NCBI GenBank assembly: GCA_022563315.1
Contig: JADFNO010000011.1
Coordinates: 1-41,025 of the forward strand
Direction: 5' to 3'
Length of the DNA stretch: 41,025 nt
Origin: Planctomycetota bacterium
Lineage (GTDB): Bacteria; Planctomycetota; Phycisphaerae; Phycisphaerales; SM1A02
The notes under the pieces are model-generated. The model was not told the origin of the DNA, made no database searches, and worked only from the letters and a program-made list of their open reading frames with translations. This document shows, in pieces, positions 13,398 to 22,424 of this stretch. Positions within the stretch are counted from its first letter, which is position 1; each line of letters begins with the position of its first letter. A program made the translations under genes and the position numbers.

Positions 13398-14529
13398 CTA
13401 TGGCTGGGCGCTGGTGGAGGCTTGCTCCCGCTCCAGGCGGCGGCGCTTGAGCTCGGCGTCGATAAACCCCTCCAGACGTCCGTCCAGGACGGCCTGCGTA
13501 TTACCGTCCTCGAAGTTGGTGCGGTGGTCCTTCACACGGTTGTCGTAAATGACGTAGCTGCGAATCTGTGTGCCCCAATCGCGTCCGACCTTGCCGCCGG
13601 TCACTTCGGCCATCTCGGCCTGGCGTTTCTCCTCCTCCAACTGCTCGAGCTTGGCCTTGAGGACGCTCATGGCCTGGCGGCGATTTTGGGTTTGCTCACG
13701 ATGGGTTGAGGCGACGACCATGATCCCGCTCGGCTTATGGACGAGGCGTACAGCCGAGGCGACCTTATTGACATTCTGCCCGCCCGGGCCGGAGGAACGC
13801 GCGAAGGTGGTAATCTCCAGATCGTTATCATCGATCTGGACTTCGGTATCCTCAAACTCGGGGATCACGTCTACGGTGGCGAAGCTCGTTTGCCGTTTTC
13901 CCTGGGCGTTGAAGGGGCTCACGCGCGCCAGCCGATGGGTGCCGCGCTCACAGCTCATATAGCCGTAGGCGTACGGGCCCTTGACGTGGTAGACAACCTC
14001 GCTGATGCCGACTTCGCTTCCTGAAACGCGGTTCACCTGCTCGACCTTGAAGCGCATGGTCTCCCAGTAGTAGAGGTACATGCGTTCGAGCATGGAGGCC
14101 CAATCGTCCGCTTCGTTGCCGCCGCCGCCGGACTGCATGTAGACAAAACAGTCGCGGAAATCATGCTTGCCCCCAAGCAGCGACTGCGTCTCGACCTTGT
14201 CCATTCGTTTGGTGAGCTCAAAGAGCTGCTCGTCCGCCTCGGTCAGCAGCTCCTGATCGTCGGCTTCCTTGGCCAACTCGTAGGTGACTTCGGCCTCCTC
14301 GAACTGGGCGAGGGCCTCCTCCAGAGGCTCGGTCTGGGCCTTGAGCTGCTGATACTTGTTGATGACCTTCTGTGCCGCGGCCTGGTTGTTCCAGAAGTCA
14401 GCCTCGTTCATCTGCTCCTGGAGCTTGGTGCGGCGGGCGAGCTTGTGGTCGTAGTCAAAGAGAGTCGCGGATGGTTGTGATCCGCGCCTCGAGGTCGTTA
14501 ATGATGGGCTGGTGCGTTTCGTAGTGCAT
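13398..14529 (-). CDS. prfB: Peptide chain release factor 2, expressed by programmed +1 frameshift
   Basis: Reading starts at ATG 14529 (MHYETHQPIINDLEARITTIRDSL), meets TGA at codon 25 (14457-14455), and continues in the +1 frame as DYDHKLARRTKLQEQ to the stop at 13398, giving 376 residues. The slippery site is CTT TGA C, as in E. coli prfB. RF2 recognises UAA/UGA, and the in-frame UGA provides autoregulation. Visible: the stop-recognition SPF motif (about 204-206), GGQ with Gln251 (SSGPGGQNVNK), and Gly/Gln-rich peptidyl release loop context. The internal Shine-Dalgarno (AGGGGG) that stimulates slippage in E. coli is not visible before CTT. It is divergent from the M28 peptidase gene. Confidence 0.95.
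14454..14460 (-). promoter_or_regulatory. Programmed +1 frameshift site of prfB
   Basis: CTTTGAC on the minus strand. Frame 0 ends at TGA; skipping one T restores the RF2 frame as Leu-Asp. Confidence 0.9.
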
Positions 14530-14686
14530 AGGGCCTCAGCATACTCAAAGAGCCGTGGTTATGGCTCCCGCCGCGGTGATCTCATCGGATTGGGGTCGGC
14601 GGGAGGCGAGTCCAGACGCTCATTCTACCCCCCGTTCCCCACAGTCTCCCTCTTGCGGGCCACACCCTTGCCACAGCGGCGTCCGT

Positions 14687-14701
14687 CCACCATAGTGGTG
14701 G
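14687..14701. promoter_or_regulatory. Palindrome in the prfB / M28 peptidase divergent region
   Basis: CCACCA-TAG-TGGTGG, perfect 6-bp arms. It is placed 52 bases before the peptidase start and could be an operator or just a small hairpin. No supporting second copy. Confidence 0.25.
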
Positions 14702-14752
14702 GGAGCCGGGTCAATCGCCGGTCCATCTACTTCATCGTCAAAGAGGCCCCAC

Positions 14753-16741
14753 ATGTCGAGAAAACGAGTTTGCTGCGTGTTGCTTTCGGTGCTGGTGACA
14801 TCCGCCGTCGCGTTAGGACAAGGTGATACGGACACCATCGCTCGAATCATCGCCGAGGGCAAGAACAACTCTCAGGTGTGGGATCACCTGACCTATCTGA
14901 GCGAAGAGATCGGCCCGAGATTGACCGGCTCAACGCGCATGATGCAAGCCAACGCTTGGATGCGCGACCAGTTCGCCGCCTATGGCCTGAGCAACGCCCA
15001 TCTGGACAAGTGGGGTGAGATACCCGTGCGCTTCGATCGCGGACCCAGCTCGGCCAAGATGGTCGAGCCCACCGCGCGGGAGTTCGAGTTCACGGCTCGT
15101 GCGTGGTCAGCCGGGACGGCGGGGCCGGTGCGCGGCAAGGTCGTCAAGGCCCCGATGTCGCTGGGTGATTTGGAAGCGATGACGGAGCAACTGGCCGGCG
15201 CATGGGTGTTGAGCAAACAACCGCAGCGCCGGCGAAGACGCGGACGCGGGGGCGGCGGCGAGAACAACAACAATCCCGACCGTGAGCTGCGACAACAGAT
15301 CACCGAGGGGCTGCGTGAAGCGGGAATCGCCGGACGGCTCTTTGCGGCTCGATCGGATCTCGTAAACACATCAAGCATGCGTGGTTGGCGCGACCTTGAG
15401 TACGGCGATCTGCCTACGGATGTTGAGGTGATTATTCGCCGCATCGACTATGACGCGATCAACAGTCGACTCGCCGACGGCGAGGAAGTCGAGGTGGAGG
15501 TCAATCTGAATCACAGTCTCGTCGAGGGGGCGTTCCCGGTCTTCAACACGATTGCTGAGATTCCCGGCACCGAATGGCCCGAGCAGGTGGTGATCATCTC
15601 CGGGCACCTGGACAGTTGGGACGGACCGGGGTCAACGGCCACCCAAGACAACGGCACAGGCTCGGCGGTGACGCTCGAAGCGGCCCGCATCCTGATGGCG
15701 GTGGGGGCCAAGCCCAAGCGCACCATCCGTTTCATCCTCTGGAGCGGTGAGGAGCAGGGGCTGCTCGGTTCACGTGCGTATGTCAAGAATCTTTCCGATG
15801 AAGAGAAGGCCAACATCTCGGCGGTATTCGTCGATGACGGCGGGACGAACTACGAAGGCGGCGTGAGTTGTATCGCGTCAATGGAGCCGATGCTCGCCGC
15901 CGCCATCGCGCCGGTGCAGGCGGCGTTCCCCGACTTGCCGATGAAGCTTGACGTGCGCGAGAAGATGTCGCGCTTCGGCGGCTCCGATCACGCGCCGTTT
16001 GTACAACAGGGTATCCCCGCCTTCTTCTGGATGGAATCAGGAAGCGGGGGTCGCGAAGGCAAGAACTACCGCTTCATCCACCATACGCAGCACGACACCA
16101 TGCGCTACGCGGTGCCCGAGTATCTTGTGCAATCGGCGACCTGCGCTGCGGTGACGGCGTATAACCTGGCGTGCGCCGACACGCTGTTGCCGCGCGAAGT
16201 GCAGGAGGTCGCTGAGGAACCCGCCGAGGAACCCGCCGAGAAACCGGTTGAAGGACCCTGGGCCACGACGATCGGGCCGGTCTCGGGCAAGTGGATTGCT
16301 GACGTGATCAGTGACGACGATTCCGGTCGGCAGTTCACGCTGGTTTTCGAGATGAGCACCGATGGCCGAGTGCGCGGCACGGTCGAGTCGTCGTTCGTGA
16401 GCGGCGAGATATCCAAAGCGTCGTTCGATCCCGCTACCAGCAAGCTCAAGTTTGTCTACGTCTCGGGGGGTGGCGAGATCACCTACGACGCGACGGTCAA
16501 CGGCGATGCGATGACGGGCACGGTGGCTATGGAGGACGTGTTCTCGGCGGACTTCAAGGCGAAGCGCGTCGCGGACGAACAGGAGGACGGGGCCGCGAGC
16601 GCCGCCGAGGAGGCCGAGGTCGCCGAGGTTGCCGAACCCGCTGCCGAGGCCGTTGAACCGGTCGCCTCCGACGCCGAGGCGCCCAGCGACACCGGCGAAG
16701 GCGGCGAAGGCGGCGATGTCGGCGGAGGCGGCGGAGGCTGA
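14753..16741 (+). CDS. Secreted M28-family zinc aminopeptidase with low-complexity inserts
   Basis: 662 residues with a signal peptide (MSRKRVCCVLLSVLVTSAVALGQ). Zinc ligands of family M28 are visible: His285 and Asp287 region (SGHLDSWD), Asp299 (TATQDNGTGS), the Glu-Glu pair at 333-334 (WSGEEQGLLGS), Asp in GGSDHAPF and His in IHHTQHDT. An inhibitor/PA-like domain probably lies between 100 and 260 and contains an odd QPQRRRRRGRGGGGENNNN insert (156-174). A beta-rich module (about 510-610, GKWIADVISDDDSGRQFTLVFEM...) follows the peptidase, then an Ala/Glu/Gly-rich tail (EVAEVAEPAAEAVEP ... GGGGGG). GAGG precedes the start at a good distance. It ends at a family-3 hairpin. Confidence 0.9.
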   Translation: MSRKRVCCVLLSVLVTSAVALGQGDTDTIARIIAEGKNNSQVWDHLTYLSEEIGPRLTGSTRMMQANAWMRDQFAAYGLSNAHLDKWGEIPVRFDRGPSSAKMVEPTAREFEFTARAWSAGTAGPVRGKVVKAPMSLGDLEAMTEQLAGAWVLSKQPQRRRRRGRGGGGENNNNPDRELRQQITEGLREAGIAGRLFAARSDLVNTSSMRGWRDLEYGDLPTDVEVIIRRIDYDAINSRLADGEEVEVEVNLNHSLVEGAFPVFNTIAEIPGTEWPEQVVIISGHLDSWDGPGSTATQDNGTGSAVTLEAARILMAVGAKPKRTIRFILWSGEEQGLLGSRAYVKNLSDEEKANISAVFVDDGGTNYEGGVSCIASMEPMLAAAIAPVQAAFPDLPMKLDVREKMSRFGGSDHAPFVQQGIPAFFWMESGSGGREGKNYRFIHHTQHDTMRYAVPEYLVQSATCAAVTAYNLACADTLLPREVQEVAEEPAEEPAEKPVEGPWATTIGPVSGKWIADVISDDDSGRQFTLVFEMSTDGRVRGTVESSFVSGEISKASFDPATSKLKFVYVSGGGEITYDATVNGDAMTGTVAMEDVFSADFKAKRVADEQEDGAASAAEEAEVAEVAEPAAEAVEPVASDAEAPSDTGEGGEGGDVGGGGGG

Positions 16742-16780
16742 TCTAAAGTCTTCAGATACGATGCGGCTCCAGAGCACGAA

Positions 16781-16830
16781 AAGGGGACGTTCTCTCTGTC
16801 TGAAAAAGTAGAATGTCCCCTTCTTTTTTT
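16781..16830. terminator. Bidirectional-type hairpin terminator, family GGGGACGTTCT, copy 1
   Basis: AAGGGGACGTTCT (16781-16793) pairs with AGAATGTCCCCTT (16810-16822), with one G-U pair; seven T follow (16824-16830) on the plus strand and AAAA precedes on the other side. It lies between convergent genes (M28 peptidase and the gene at 16853-17713). The core recurs in reverse orientation at 27861-27897. Confidence 0.75.
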
Positions 16831-16852
16831 CCCTACGGATCGTTGGCGGTCA

Positions 16853-17713
16853 TCACGAACCGGGCAGTTTGTCCTCGCGCGCGTCGTCGGGTTTGGCGAA
16901 GCTCTTGTCATCAACATCAACGAACGTCACGTTGCTCACATGAACTTCGCCGATCGGGTCGCCGAACGGGCCTTCATCAGCTGACCAATGGTGCATCGTC
17001 CATCGCATCGACAGCGTCACGCCGTCGATCGTTTCGTAGTCGTGATAGACAATCGCGTGCGGTTCTTCCTCAGCTGCCTCAACGCTCTTGCCGTAGCTGA
17101 CGATGTAGGCCATCGCCGCGAGTCGATGCGTCGCCAGATCCGGGTAGATGATGTACCAGTCGTCCGGCGCGTCGCCCACACCTTCGTCGAACGTCAGCTT
17201 CCGGGTTGCGACCGACCTGCCCTTGAACGGCAAGGTTCCTGATGATTGAAGATGCGTTCCCGGATCGGAAAGTTTAAACGGCGCTGCAAGGAAATATGAC
17301 CAGGTGAGAAGGTGAAAGCGAGCCATGGGGACTTGAGCCTCAGCTGGTGAAACCCACGCTCTTTCGCCATCAAACACGAGCGTTGTGCCATCTTTGAGTT
17401 CTATGCGCGCGCAGCTCGTGTGCATGTCATAGATAAGCGTGCCGTTGAGCATTTCGTTCCCGCCGAACTCGAGCACGATATCCGCCTGCACCGCTTGCTT
17501 CTGGTCCCAGGTTTGCTTGCCGTGAGCGCGCCCGATCCGGGCCGCGAAGGCGATGGCTATTTGCGAGCGTGGCTCGGCCGGCTGTGTAGTCCGTTTGGCG
17601 GCGGGTTGGGTGGTCGGCTTCGTGGTCTGGGCGTGACTTGTCGCCGGTGCGAGCACCATCCACACAGCGCCCAGCACGAACGTCGATACGATCCTTCGAG
17701 CATTGCTTGTCAT
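16853..17713 (-). CDS. Exported protein of unknown function, LolA-like fold suspected
   Basis: 286 residues from ATG 17713 (MTSNARRIVSTFVLGAVWMVLAPATSHAQ, a clear signal peptide with A-x-A cleavage); the longer in-frame start at 17770 would bury it. After a Thr/Pro/Gln linker come alternating strands (AVQADIVLEFGGNEMLNGTLIYDMHTSCARIELKDGTTLVFDGERAWVSP) and YETIDGVTLSMRWTMHHW, a pattern like outer-membrane lipoprotein-sorting (LolA-like) or DUF6503-type proteins. I cannot assign it firmly. Convergent with the M28 peptidase gene; same strand as the FMN reductase but with a 78-base gap. Confidence 0.7.
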   Translation of the reverse strand: MTSNARRIVSTFVLGAVWMVLAPATSHAQTTKPTTQPAAKRTTQPAEPRSQIAIAFAARIGRAHGKQTWDQKQAVQADIVLEFGGNEMLNGTLIYDMHTSCARIELKDGTTLVFDGERAWVSPAEAQVPMARFHLLTWSYFLAAPFKLSDPGTHLQSSGTLPFKGRSVATRKLTFDEGVGDAPDDWYIIYPDLATHRLAAMAYIVSYGKSVEAAEEEPHAIVYHDYETIDGVTLSMRWTMHHWSADEGPFGDPIGEVHVSNVTFVDVDDKSFAKPDDAREDKLPGS

Positions 17714-17791
17714 GGTCGTTTCCTTCTTCCTTGATCTCATTCCCGGCACGAAAGGAACATCGCTGTACACCCCAGTATTTCCAACTGGGAA

Positions 17792-18373
17792 TCAATCAGC
17801 CAATTTCGCCACGGTCTCAGTGAGCCGCGCGCCAAGGTCCAGGACCGCTTGCTGTTGCTTGGGGTCCGTCAATGATCCGTGGTCGTCGAACGCTTTGTGA
17901 GCGTTGGGGATCGCCTTTTGATCGGGCAGCACCAGCACGTGGATGTTGCTGAGGATCGCGCGCACGTGAACCAGCCCGCGCAGTCCGCCCAGCGCCCCCG
18001 GTGATGTGCTCATGATCGCCGCCACCTTGCCCTTGAAGCACGCCAAGGGCGCTTCATCCGGCAGGGGCCTCGATACCCAATCGATCGCGTTCTTCAGCGC
18101 CGCCGTGATCGAGGAGTTGTACTCCGGGCATCCGATCAGGAACCCATCGTGGTTCTTGAATTCAGTCTTGAGTCGAACGGCACTGTCAGGCAGGCCTTGA
18201 GACGCCTCGAGATCTTGGTCGAAGACCGGCAGGGGATAGTCGGCCAAGTCGATCAGTGTCACCTCGGCTCCGGCGTCCCGAGCACCGGCGGCGGCGACCA
18301 CGACGAGCTTCTTGTTGTAAGAATCCTTTCGCAGGCTCCCAGCGAAGGCGAGGATTCTCGGGACTGATCCCAT
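17792..18373 (-). CDS. NADPH-dependent FMN reductase / quinone reductase
   Basis: 193 residues, flavodoxin-like fold of the NAD(P)H-dependent FMN reductase family (ChrR, YieF, ArsH relatives). The FMN phosphate loop is GSLRKDSYNKKL (residues 13-24), and the isoalloxazine contact loop is PEYNSSITAALKNAIDWVSRP. These enzymes reduce FMN, quinones or metals with NADPH. Full length for the family. It is divergent from the aminotransferase gene with a gap of about 100 bases. Confidence 0.9.
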   Translation of the reverse strand: MGSVPRILAFAGSLRKDSYNKKLVVVAAAGARDAGAEVTLIDLADYPLPVFDQDLEASQGLPDSAVRLKTEFKNHDGFLIGCPEYNSSITAALKNAIDWVSRPLPDEAPLACFKGKVAAIMSTSPGALGGLRGLVHVRAILSNIHVLVLPDQKAIPNAHKAFDDHGSLTDPKQQQAVLDLGARLTETVAKLAD

Positions 18374-18478
18374 CGATGTATGCTCCTTGCGTTGGTTCCG
18401 TCAGGTTCTGCGCAGCGTAGTGTAGCGTTGCCCACGCCGGTTCCTGCTTGAGGGCCTAGTCTACGCTATTGTCTCGTG

Positions 18479-19717
18479 ATGCACGTCATGGATAGTTCAA
18501 GCCGACTAGCGCAACGGATCACGAACCTCAAGTCCTCAGCGACGCTTGCGCTGACCGCCAAGGTCAAGGCGCTCAATGCGGCCGGTGCGGATGTGATCGG
18601 CTTTGCGGCCGGTGAGCCGGACTTCGATACGCCGGAACATATCAAGCAAGCGGCCATCGACGCCCTCAACGCGGGGCAGACGCACTACATGCCCGTGCCC
18701 GGCGACCCCGCTGCACGACAAGCAATCGCGGACAAACTACGAAACGATAATGCGATCAATTGCAGCCCCGACGACATCGTCATCACCACCGGCGGCAAGC
18801 ACGCAATCTATCTTGCGCTTCAGTGTCTCGTCGACGCCGACCGAGGGGTCCAGGTGCTCGTGCCCACACCCGGCTGGCTGAGCTATCGCCCCATGATCGA
18901 GTTGGCCGGCGGCGAGGTCGTCGAGATTCCCGGCTCAGTGGACAACGATTTCAAGATCACCGCCCAACAACTTCAAGACGCGATCACCGATCGGTCCGTC
19001 GCCATCATCATCAACAGCCCGTCGAATCCCTGCGGGACAATGTATAGCCCGGACGAATTGCGCGAGCTGGCGACGGTGATTGAGCGCCGTCCGCAACTCA
19101 CCGTCATAAGTGATGAGATCTACGAGAAGCTGATCTTCGGCGGCGTTGATCACTTCTCGATCGGGTCAGTCCAAGCGATCGCTGATCGTGTGATCACGAT
19201 CAACGGCTTGAGCAAGGCGTACGCGATGACCGGCTGGCGCATCGGCTACGCCTGCGCCCCCGGAAATGATTCAGATATGGCGAGGGCCATCGCCAAACTC
19301 CAGGGGCAGATGACGAGTCATATTACCTCGTTTTGTTATGCCCCGATCGTCGAGGCGTTGACGAATGCTGCGGACGATGTTGAGCGGATGCGTCAGGAGT
19401 TTGCTGGCCGTGCGGTGATTATTCACGAACGTCTGACCGCGATGCCGGGGATTCGCTGCCCCAAGCCGACGGGTGCGTTTTATGTGTTTCCGGATATCAG
19501 TGCGACCTTCGGCAAGCGTTCCGGGGGCGGCCGGTTGATCGACTCGGCCATGTCCTTCGCGGAAGCGCTTCTGGAAGAGGCGAACGTGGCGGTGGTCCCC
19601 GGCGACGACTTCGGCGGGTGCGGCGCCAATCACGTCAGGCTGAGCTTCGCCTGTTCAGCGCAACAGATCGAGGAGGGCTGTCGGCGCATTCACCGATGGA
19701 TTGAGGCGCTGACGTAG
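18479..19717 (+). CDS. Class I aminotransferase, aspartate aminotransferase-like
   Basis: 412 residues from ATG 18479; ATG 18488 is equally possible. Fold-type I PLP enzyme: GEPDFDTPEHIKQAA, the SPSNPCGTMY motif, DEIYEKL, and the PLP lysine in INGLSKAYAMTGWRIGY; the conserved substrate-binding Arg lies in NHVRLSFA. Closest in type to bacterial class Ib aspartate/prephenate aminotransferases. A family-2 hairpin lies just after the stop. Confidence 0.9.
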   Translation: MHVMDSSSRLAQRITNLKSSATLALTAKVKALNAAGADVIGFAAGEPDFDTPEHIKQAAIDALNAGQTHYMPVPGDPAARQAIADKLRNDNAINCSPDDIVITTGGKHAIYLALQCLVDADRGVQVLVPTPGWLSYRPMIELAGGEVVEIPGSVDNDFKITAQQLQDAITDRSVAIIINSPSNPCGTMYSPDELRELATVIERRPQLTVISDEIYEKLIFGGVDHFSIGSVQAIADRVITINGLSKAYAMTGWRIGYACAPGNDSDMARAIAKLQGQMTSHITSFCYAPIVEALTNAADDVERMRQEFAGRAVIIHERLTAMPGIRCPKPTGAFYVFPDISATFGKRSGGGRLIDSAMSFAEALLEEANVAVVPGDDFGGCGANHVRLSFACSAQQIEEGCRRIHRWIEALT

Positions 19718-19743
19718 CGCGCTCGATGTGCGCTTCTGGGCGC

Positions 19744-19778
19744 CACGCTTCGATTCCGGTCCGCCGGAACGAAGCGTG
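19744..19778. repeat. TCCG-loop hairpin family, copy 1
   Basis: CACGCTTCG-A-TTCCGG-TCCG-CCGGAA-CGAAGCGTG: 15 paired positions, one bulged A, 4-nt loop. Copy 2 at 26866-26900 differs at two pairs, both compensated. It is placed between the aminotransferase and the convergent gene at 19790. Confidence 0.9.
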
Positions 19779-19789
19779 TTCCTGACGCA

Positions 19790-20296
19790 TTACTCTTTGC
19801 TCGGGTTTGACTTCTTGGGCTTGGGCGAGGCGGGAACACGGTCGACGGGCGGTTGGCGTTTCGGCGAAGGCCTGGTCTTGTTGGCTTGAACCAACGGCGG
19901 TCGCTGACGGACGGTTCGTGCGTTTGGACGTGCGGAGACCGGCCGGCGCTTGAGCTGCTGCGTTGATCGAGCTCTCGCTTTCTGGAGACGTTGTGCCGAA
20001 CGACGCTGCGCCTCTTTGCCGACCTGACGTGTGCGTTGGGTCACCGTCTTGGGGCGACTGCTTTTTCGTGGCGCCGGACGAGCGCGCCGTGGCTTTTGCC
20101 GATCCGATTTCGTGTAGCCAAGTACACCTTGCATCACAGCCGGTTTTGCCGTGTCCAGCTTTTGCGACGGGCGATAGTCCTGTTGGCTGTCGATCGTGAC
20201 GCTATCAGCCGGTTGGAGATCAGTGGAAAGAGCGTACCCACCGCCTAGCAGCGCAGTAGCGAAGCCGATAGCCAGGATGAATCGAAAACCTCGCAT
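19790..20296 (-). CDS. Small exported Arg/Lys/Gln-rich protein
   Basis: 168 residues, not a family I recognise. Signal peptide MRGFRFILAIGFATALLGGGYALS, a short neutral part (to about 60), then about 110 residues of low complexity extremely rich in Arg, Lys, Gln and Pro (KEAQRRSAQRLQKARARSTQQLKRRPVSARPNARTVRQRPP). Such basic tails may bind nucleic acid or acidic surface polymers; this is inference. The next gene upstream (20585-21217) has the same architecture, suggesting a related pair. Confidence 0.6.
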   Translation of the reverse strand: MRGFRFILAIGFATALLGGGYALSTDLQPADSVTIDSQQDYRPSQKLDTAKPAVMQGVLGYTKSDRQKPRRARPAPRKSSRPKTVTQRTRQVGKEAQRRSAQRLQKARARSTQQLKRRPVSARPNARTVRQRPPLVQANKTRPSPKRQPPVDRVPASPKPKKSNPSKE

Positions 20297-20584
20297 GCCT
20301 CTACCCCCCTGAATCGACCGGCACTGGTCGGGGTCATGCGAGACTGTTCAGGTCGGCATGACTCAGCGCGCGGTCACCCCCCCACATTCGGCAGGAGTTG
20401 GGTTCGGCTTGGCGGGAAACGGCTCAGGTGTGGATCGGGCTGTCAAGATCGACCGGCGGTGTGACTTGGGCTGAGCTGTATTGCGAGGGTTCTTTCCCAG
20501 ACGGAACAAGCGCCCCTACTTACCGCCGAGAATACGCGCTATAGAGGGTGACGCTGTGAAACACGCCCAATGAGCGGGCGCTCG
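20297..20584. other. Intergenic region between the two Arg-rich exported protein genes
   Basis: 288 bases with no supportable gene. A minus-strand TTGACA occurs near 20450, but no convincing -10 hexamer follows at the right distance. No family palindrome is seen. Confidence 0.5.
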
Positions 20585-21217
20585 TTATCTGCTGCTGCTG
20601 CTGCTGAGGGTCTGCCTGGAGCCGCGGTTGTTCCGTATTCCCGCGAGGCGCATTCGGTCCCGGACGTTGGTTCTATAGAAGGTTCGGCTCTGTGCGAGCC
20701 TGCGGGCGCGCTCTGCACGCTCAACACGCACCTCGCGCTCCTTGTTGCGGACGGTGTTCCTGGCGCGGTTTTGTTGCACGTTCTTGAAAGACCGGCGGGC
20801 CAGCTCGAACATGCTCAGCTTCTGATTGGCACGATACTTGGCGGTACTCGCCACCGAAGCGGGACTATGAGAGCGCTTTGTGGACCGCGGCGCCGCAACG
20901 CCGGCGGATCGCTTCGCCTGATTGACTTCATGGGCAGTGGTGAGTTTGCGTTGAACGTCGATTGGCGATCGGCTGTTCGTCGCGAAGACCGGGTTGGTCT
21001 GGAGGTTTCGATGGAGACGCGGCGCATCGTCGTCCGCTCCATCCGCCTCGGGCGATGGAAAATACTCAGCGTAGATCACAGCCGGGGTACGTGTGTCGAT
21101 TGGATCGGCCGCGTCCATTGCCGACGGATTATCAGACGCTTGATCGTTGGCTACGGTGGCGATTCCCAAGAGTGCGGTAGTGCATGCTACGGCAAGAAGG
21201 GTTCTCAACGGCATCAT
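20585..21217 (-). CDS. Exported protein with basic C-terminal region
   Basis: 210 residues. Signal peptide MMPLRTLLAVACTTALLGIATVAND, an acidic stretch (DPIDTRTPAVIYAEYFPSPEADGADDD), then a long basic part (RSFKNVQQNRARNTVRNKEREVRVERAERARRLAQSRTFYRTNVRDRMRLAG) that could be helical, and a Ser run at the end encoded by a CTG triplet repeat on the plus strand (near 20588). No family recognised. Same overall plan as the neighbouring 168-residue protein. Confidence 0.6.
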   Translation of the reverse strand: MMPLRTLLAVACTTALLGIATVANDQASDNPSAMDAADPIDTRTPAVIYAEYFPSPEADGADDDAPRLHRNLQTNPVFATNSRSPIDVQRKLTTAHEVNQAKRSAGVAAPRSTKRSHSPASVASTAKYRANQKLSMFELARRSFKNVQQNRARNTVRNKEREVRVERAERARRLAQSRTFYRTNVRDRMRLAGIRNNRGSRQTLSSSSSR

Positions 21218-21424
21218 TGGCCCGCTCCTTCGTCTTTAGTTGTTGCCTCCCGTGGTACCTAAAAGCATGCCCCGAGCCCGAGACGGGGCAAGTCCCCCGT
21301 GGAGAATCGCCCGGCGATGAACACAGTTCATCGTCATGGGTAGTCCCGGCAAGCGGGGTCGGGCCGGGTCAATCTGTATCAATCGTGCGGGTTATGAGGA
21401 TCAAGTGGTGGCCGACAGCGCGGT

Positions 21425-21448
21425 ATAGCCGCGGATGAATATCCGCGG
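21425..21448. repeat. Solitary REP palindrome
   Basis: ATAG followed by CCGCGGAT-GAAT-ATCCGCGG. Same stem as 5382-5401 and 12443-12462 with a different loop. It lies 31 bases before the zinc-ribbon membrane protein start. Confidence 0.9.
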
Positions 21449-21479
21449 GTGTGTTGGTCAGCGGATACCATTGCCGGAT

Positions 21480-22424
21480 ATGGAGAAGTCGGATCAGGTC
21501 AGCTTGTCCTCGCCCACGGAACTGCGGTGTATTACCTGCGGTTACGACCTGCGCTCGTTGCCGACTGAAGAAAGCTGTCCGGAATGTGGCACGCCCATCG
21601 AGTTGTCTCTGCGCGGCGACCTCTTGTCGCAATCTGATCCAGCGTGGGTAGCAAGGCTTGCGCGCGGCCAATCGGTACTCGTGTTCGGCGTTCGATTCTG
21701 CCTGATATGTATGGTCTGTGCGTTCGCGATTCCTTTCTTGGGATTTGGCCTGGGTTTCGTATTCGCTTTCGGATTCGGCTTCAACATTCCGAGTTGGGTA
21801 TTCAGTGTTCTATTTTTGAGCTTCGGCGGTACCCTGATCGTTGGGGCACTCTTCGCAACACTCGGTTGCGCGCTCGTTACCACCCAAGATCCGCGCGATA
21901 GCTTACGCGAATCTTCGAGCTCGAATCGAAATGTGGCACGACAGGCATTGTTGGCAATGTATGCCTGTGTTCCGGCTAGTTTCGTAGCGTTACTCATTCC
22001 GTTCGTGCGCACCAGTCCCCAGATCTTCCCAGTTATCTTCTTTCTATCTGTAGGTACCTGCTTCACCGTCGCACTTGTTGCGACTCTGGGTTGGTTGGCA
22101 GTTCTCGCCGCGCGCATTCCGGACCATGATCTTCGATCCCGCACCATGAAATCAGCCCGTTTTTTTCGATGGGCCGTTCCAGTCTTGATTCTTACCGCTC
22201 TCATCCCACCGATGCTGTCTGCCACGCCTCCCGCAGCTGGAGGAGCGTTGATTAGGCCGGGGGTTTTGTCTTCCGTGACGGGTTGCGTTTTCCTCGTCGT
22301 CGCCGCTGGCATTCTGATTGGATCGTTTCGGATGTACAAGGACCTGCGTACTTACCGCACCGCGTTCCGCAAGTGTGCAACCGAAGCAAACACTACCAAC
22401 AGCGAGCCGCCACTGACCGATTAG
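21480..22424 (+). CDS. Zinc-ribbon multi-span membrane protein of unknown function
   Basis: 314 residues from ATG 21480 (MEKSDQVSLSSP); an in-frame ATG at 21435 lies inside a REP and is unlikely. N-terminal zinc ribbon CITCGYDLRSLPTEESCPECGTPI (four Cys), then six to seven hydrophobic segments. The ribbon CxxCGYDLRxLP...CPECG is characteristic of a large, uncharacterised planctomycete group and is the best single taxonomic hint here. Its stop TAG overlaps the stop TAA of serA on the other strand by three bases (TTAG at 22421-22424). Confidence 0.8.
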   Translation: MEKSDQVSLSSPTELRCITCGYDLRSLPTEESCPECGTPIELSLRGDLLSQSDPAWVARLARGQSVLVFGVRFCLICMVCAFAIPFLGFGLGFVFAFGFGFNIPSWVFSVLFLSFGGTLIVGALFATLGCALVTTQDPRDSLRESSSSNRNVARQALLAMYACVPASFVALLIPFVRTSPQIFPVIFFLSVGTCFTVALVATLGWLAVLAARIPDHDLRSRTMKSARFFRWAVPVLILTALIPPMLSATPPAAGGALIRPGVLSSVTGCVFLVVAAGILIGSFRMYKDLRTYRTAFRKCATEANTTNSEPPLTD

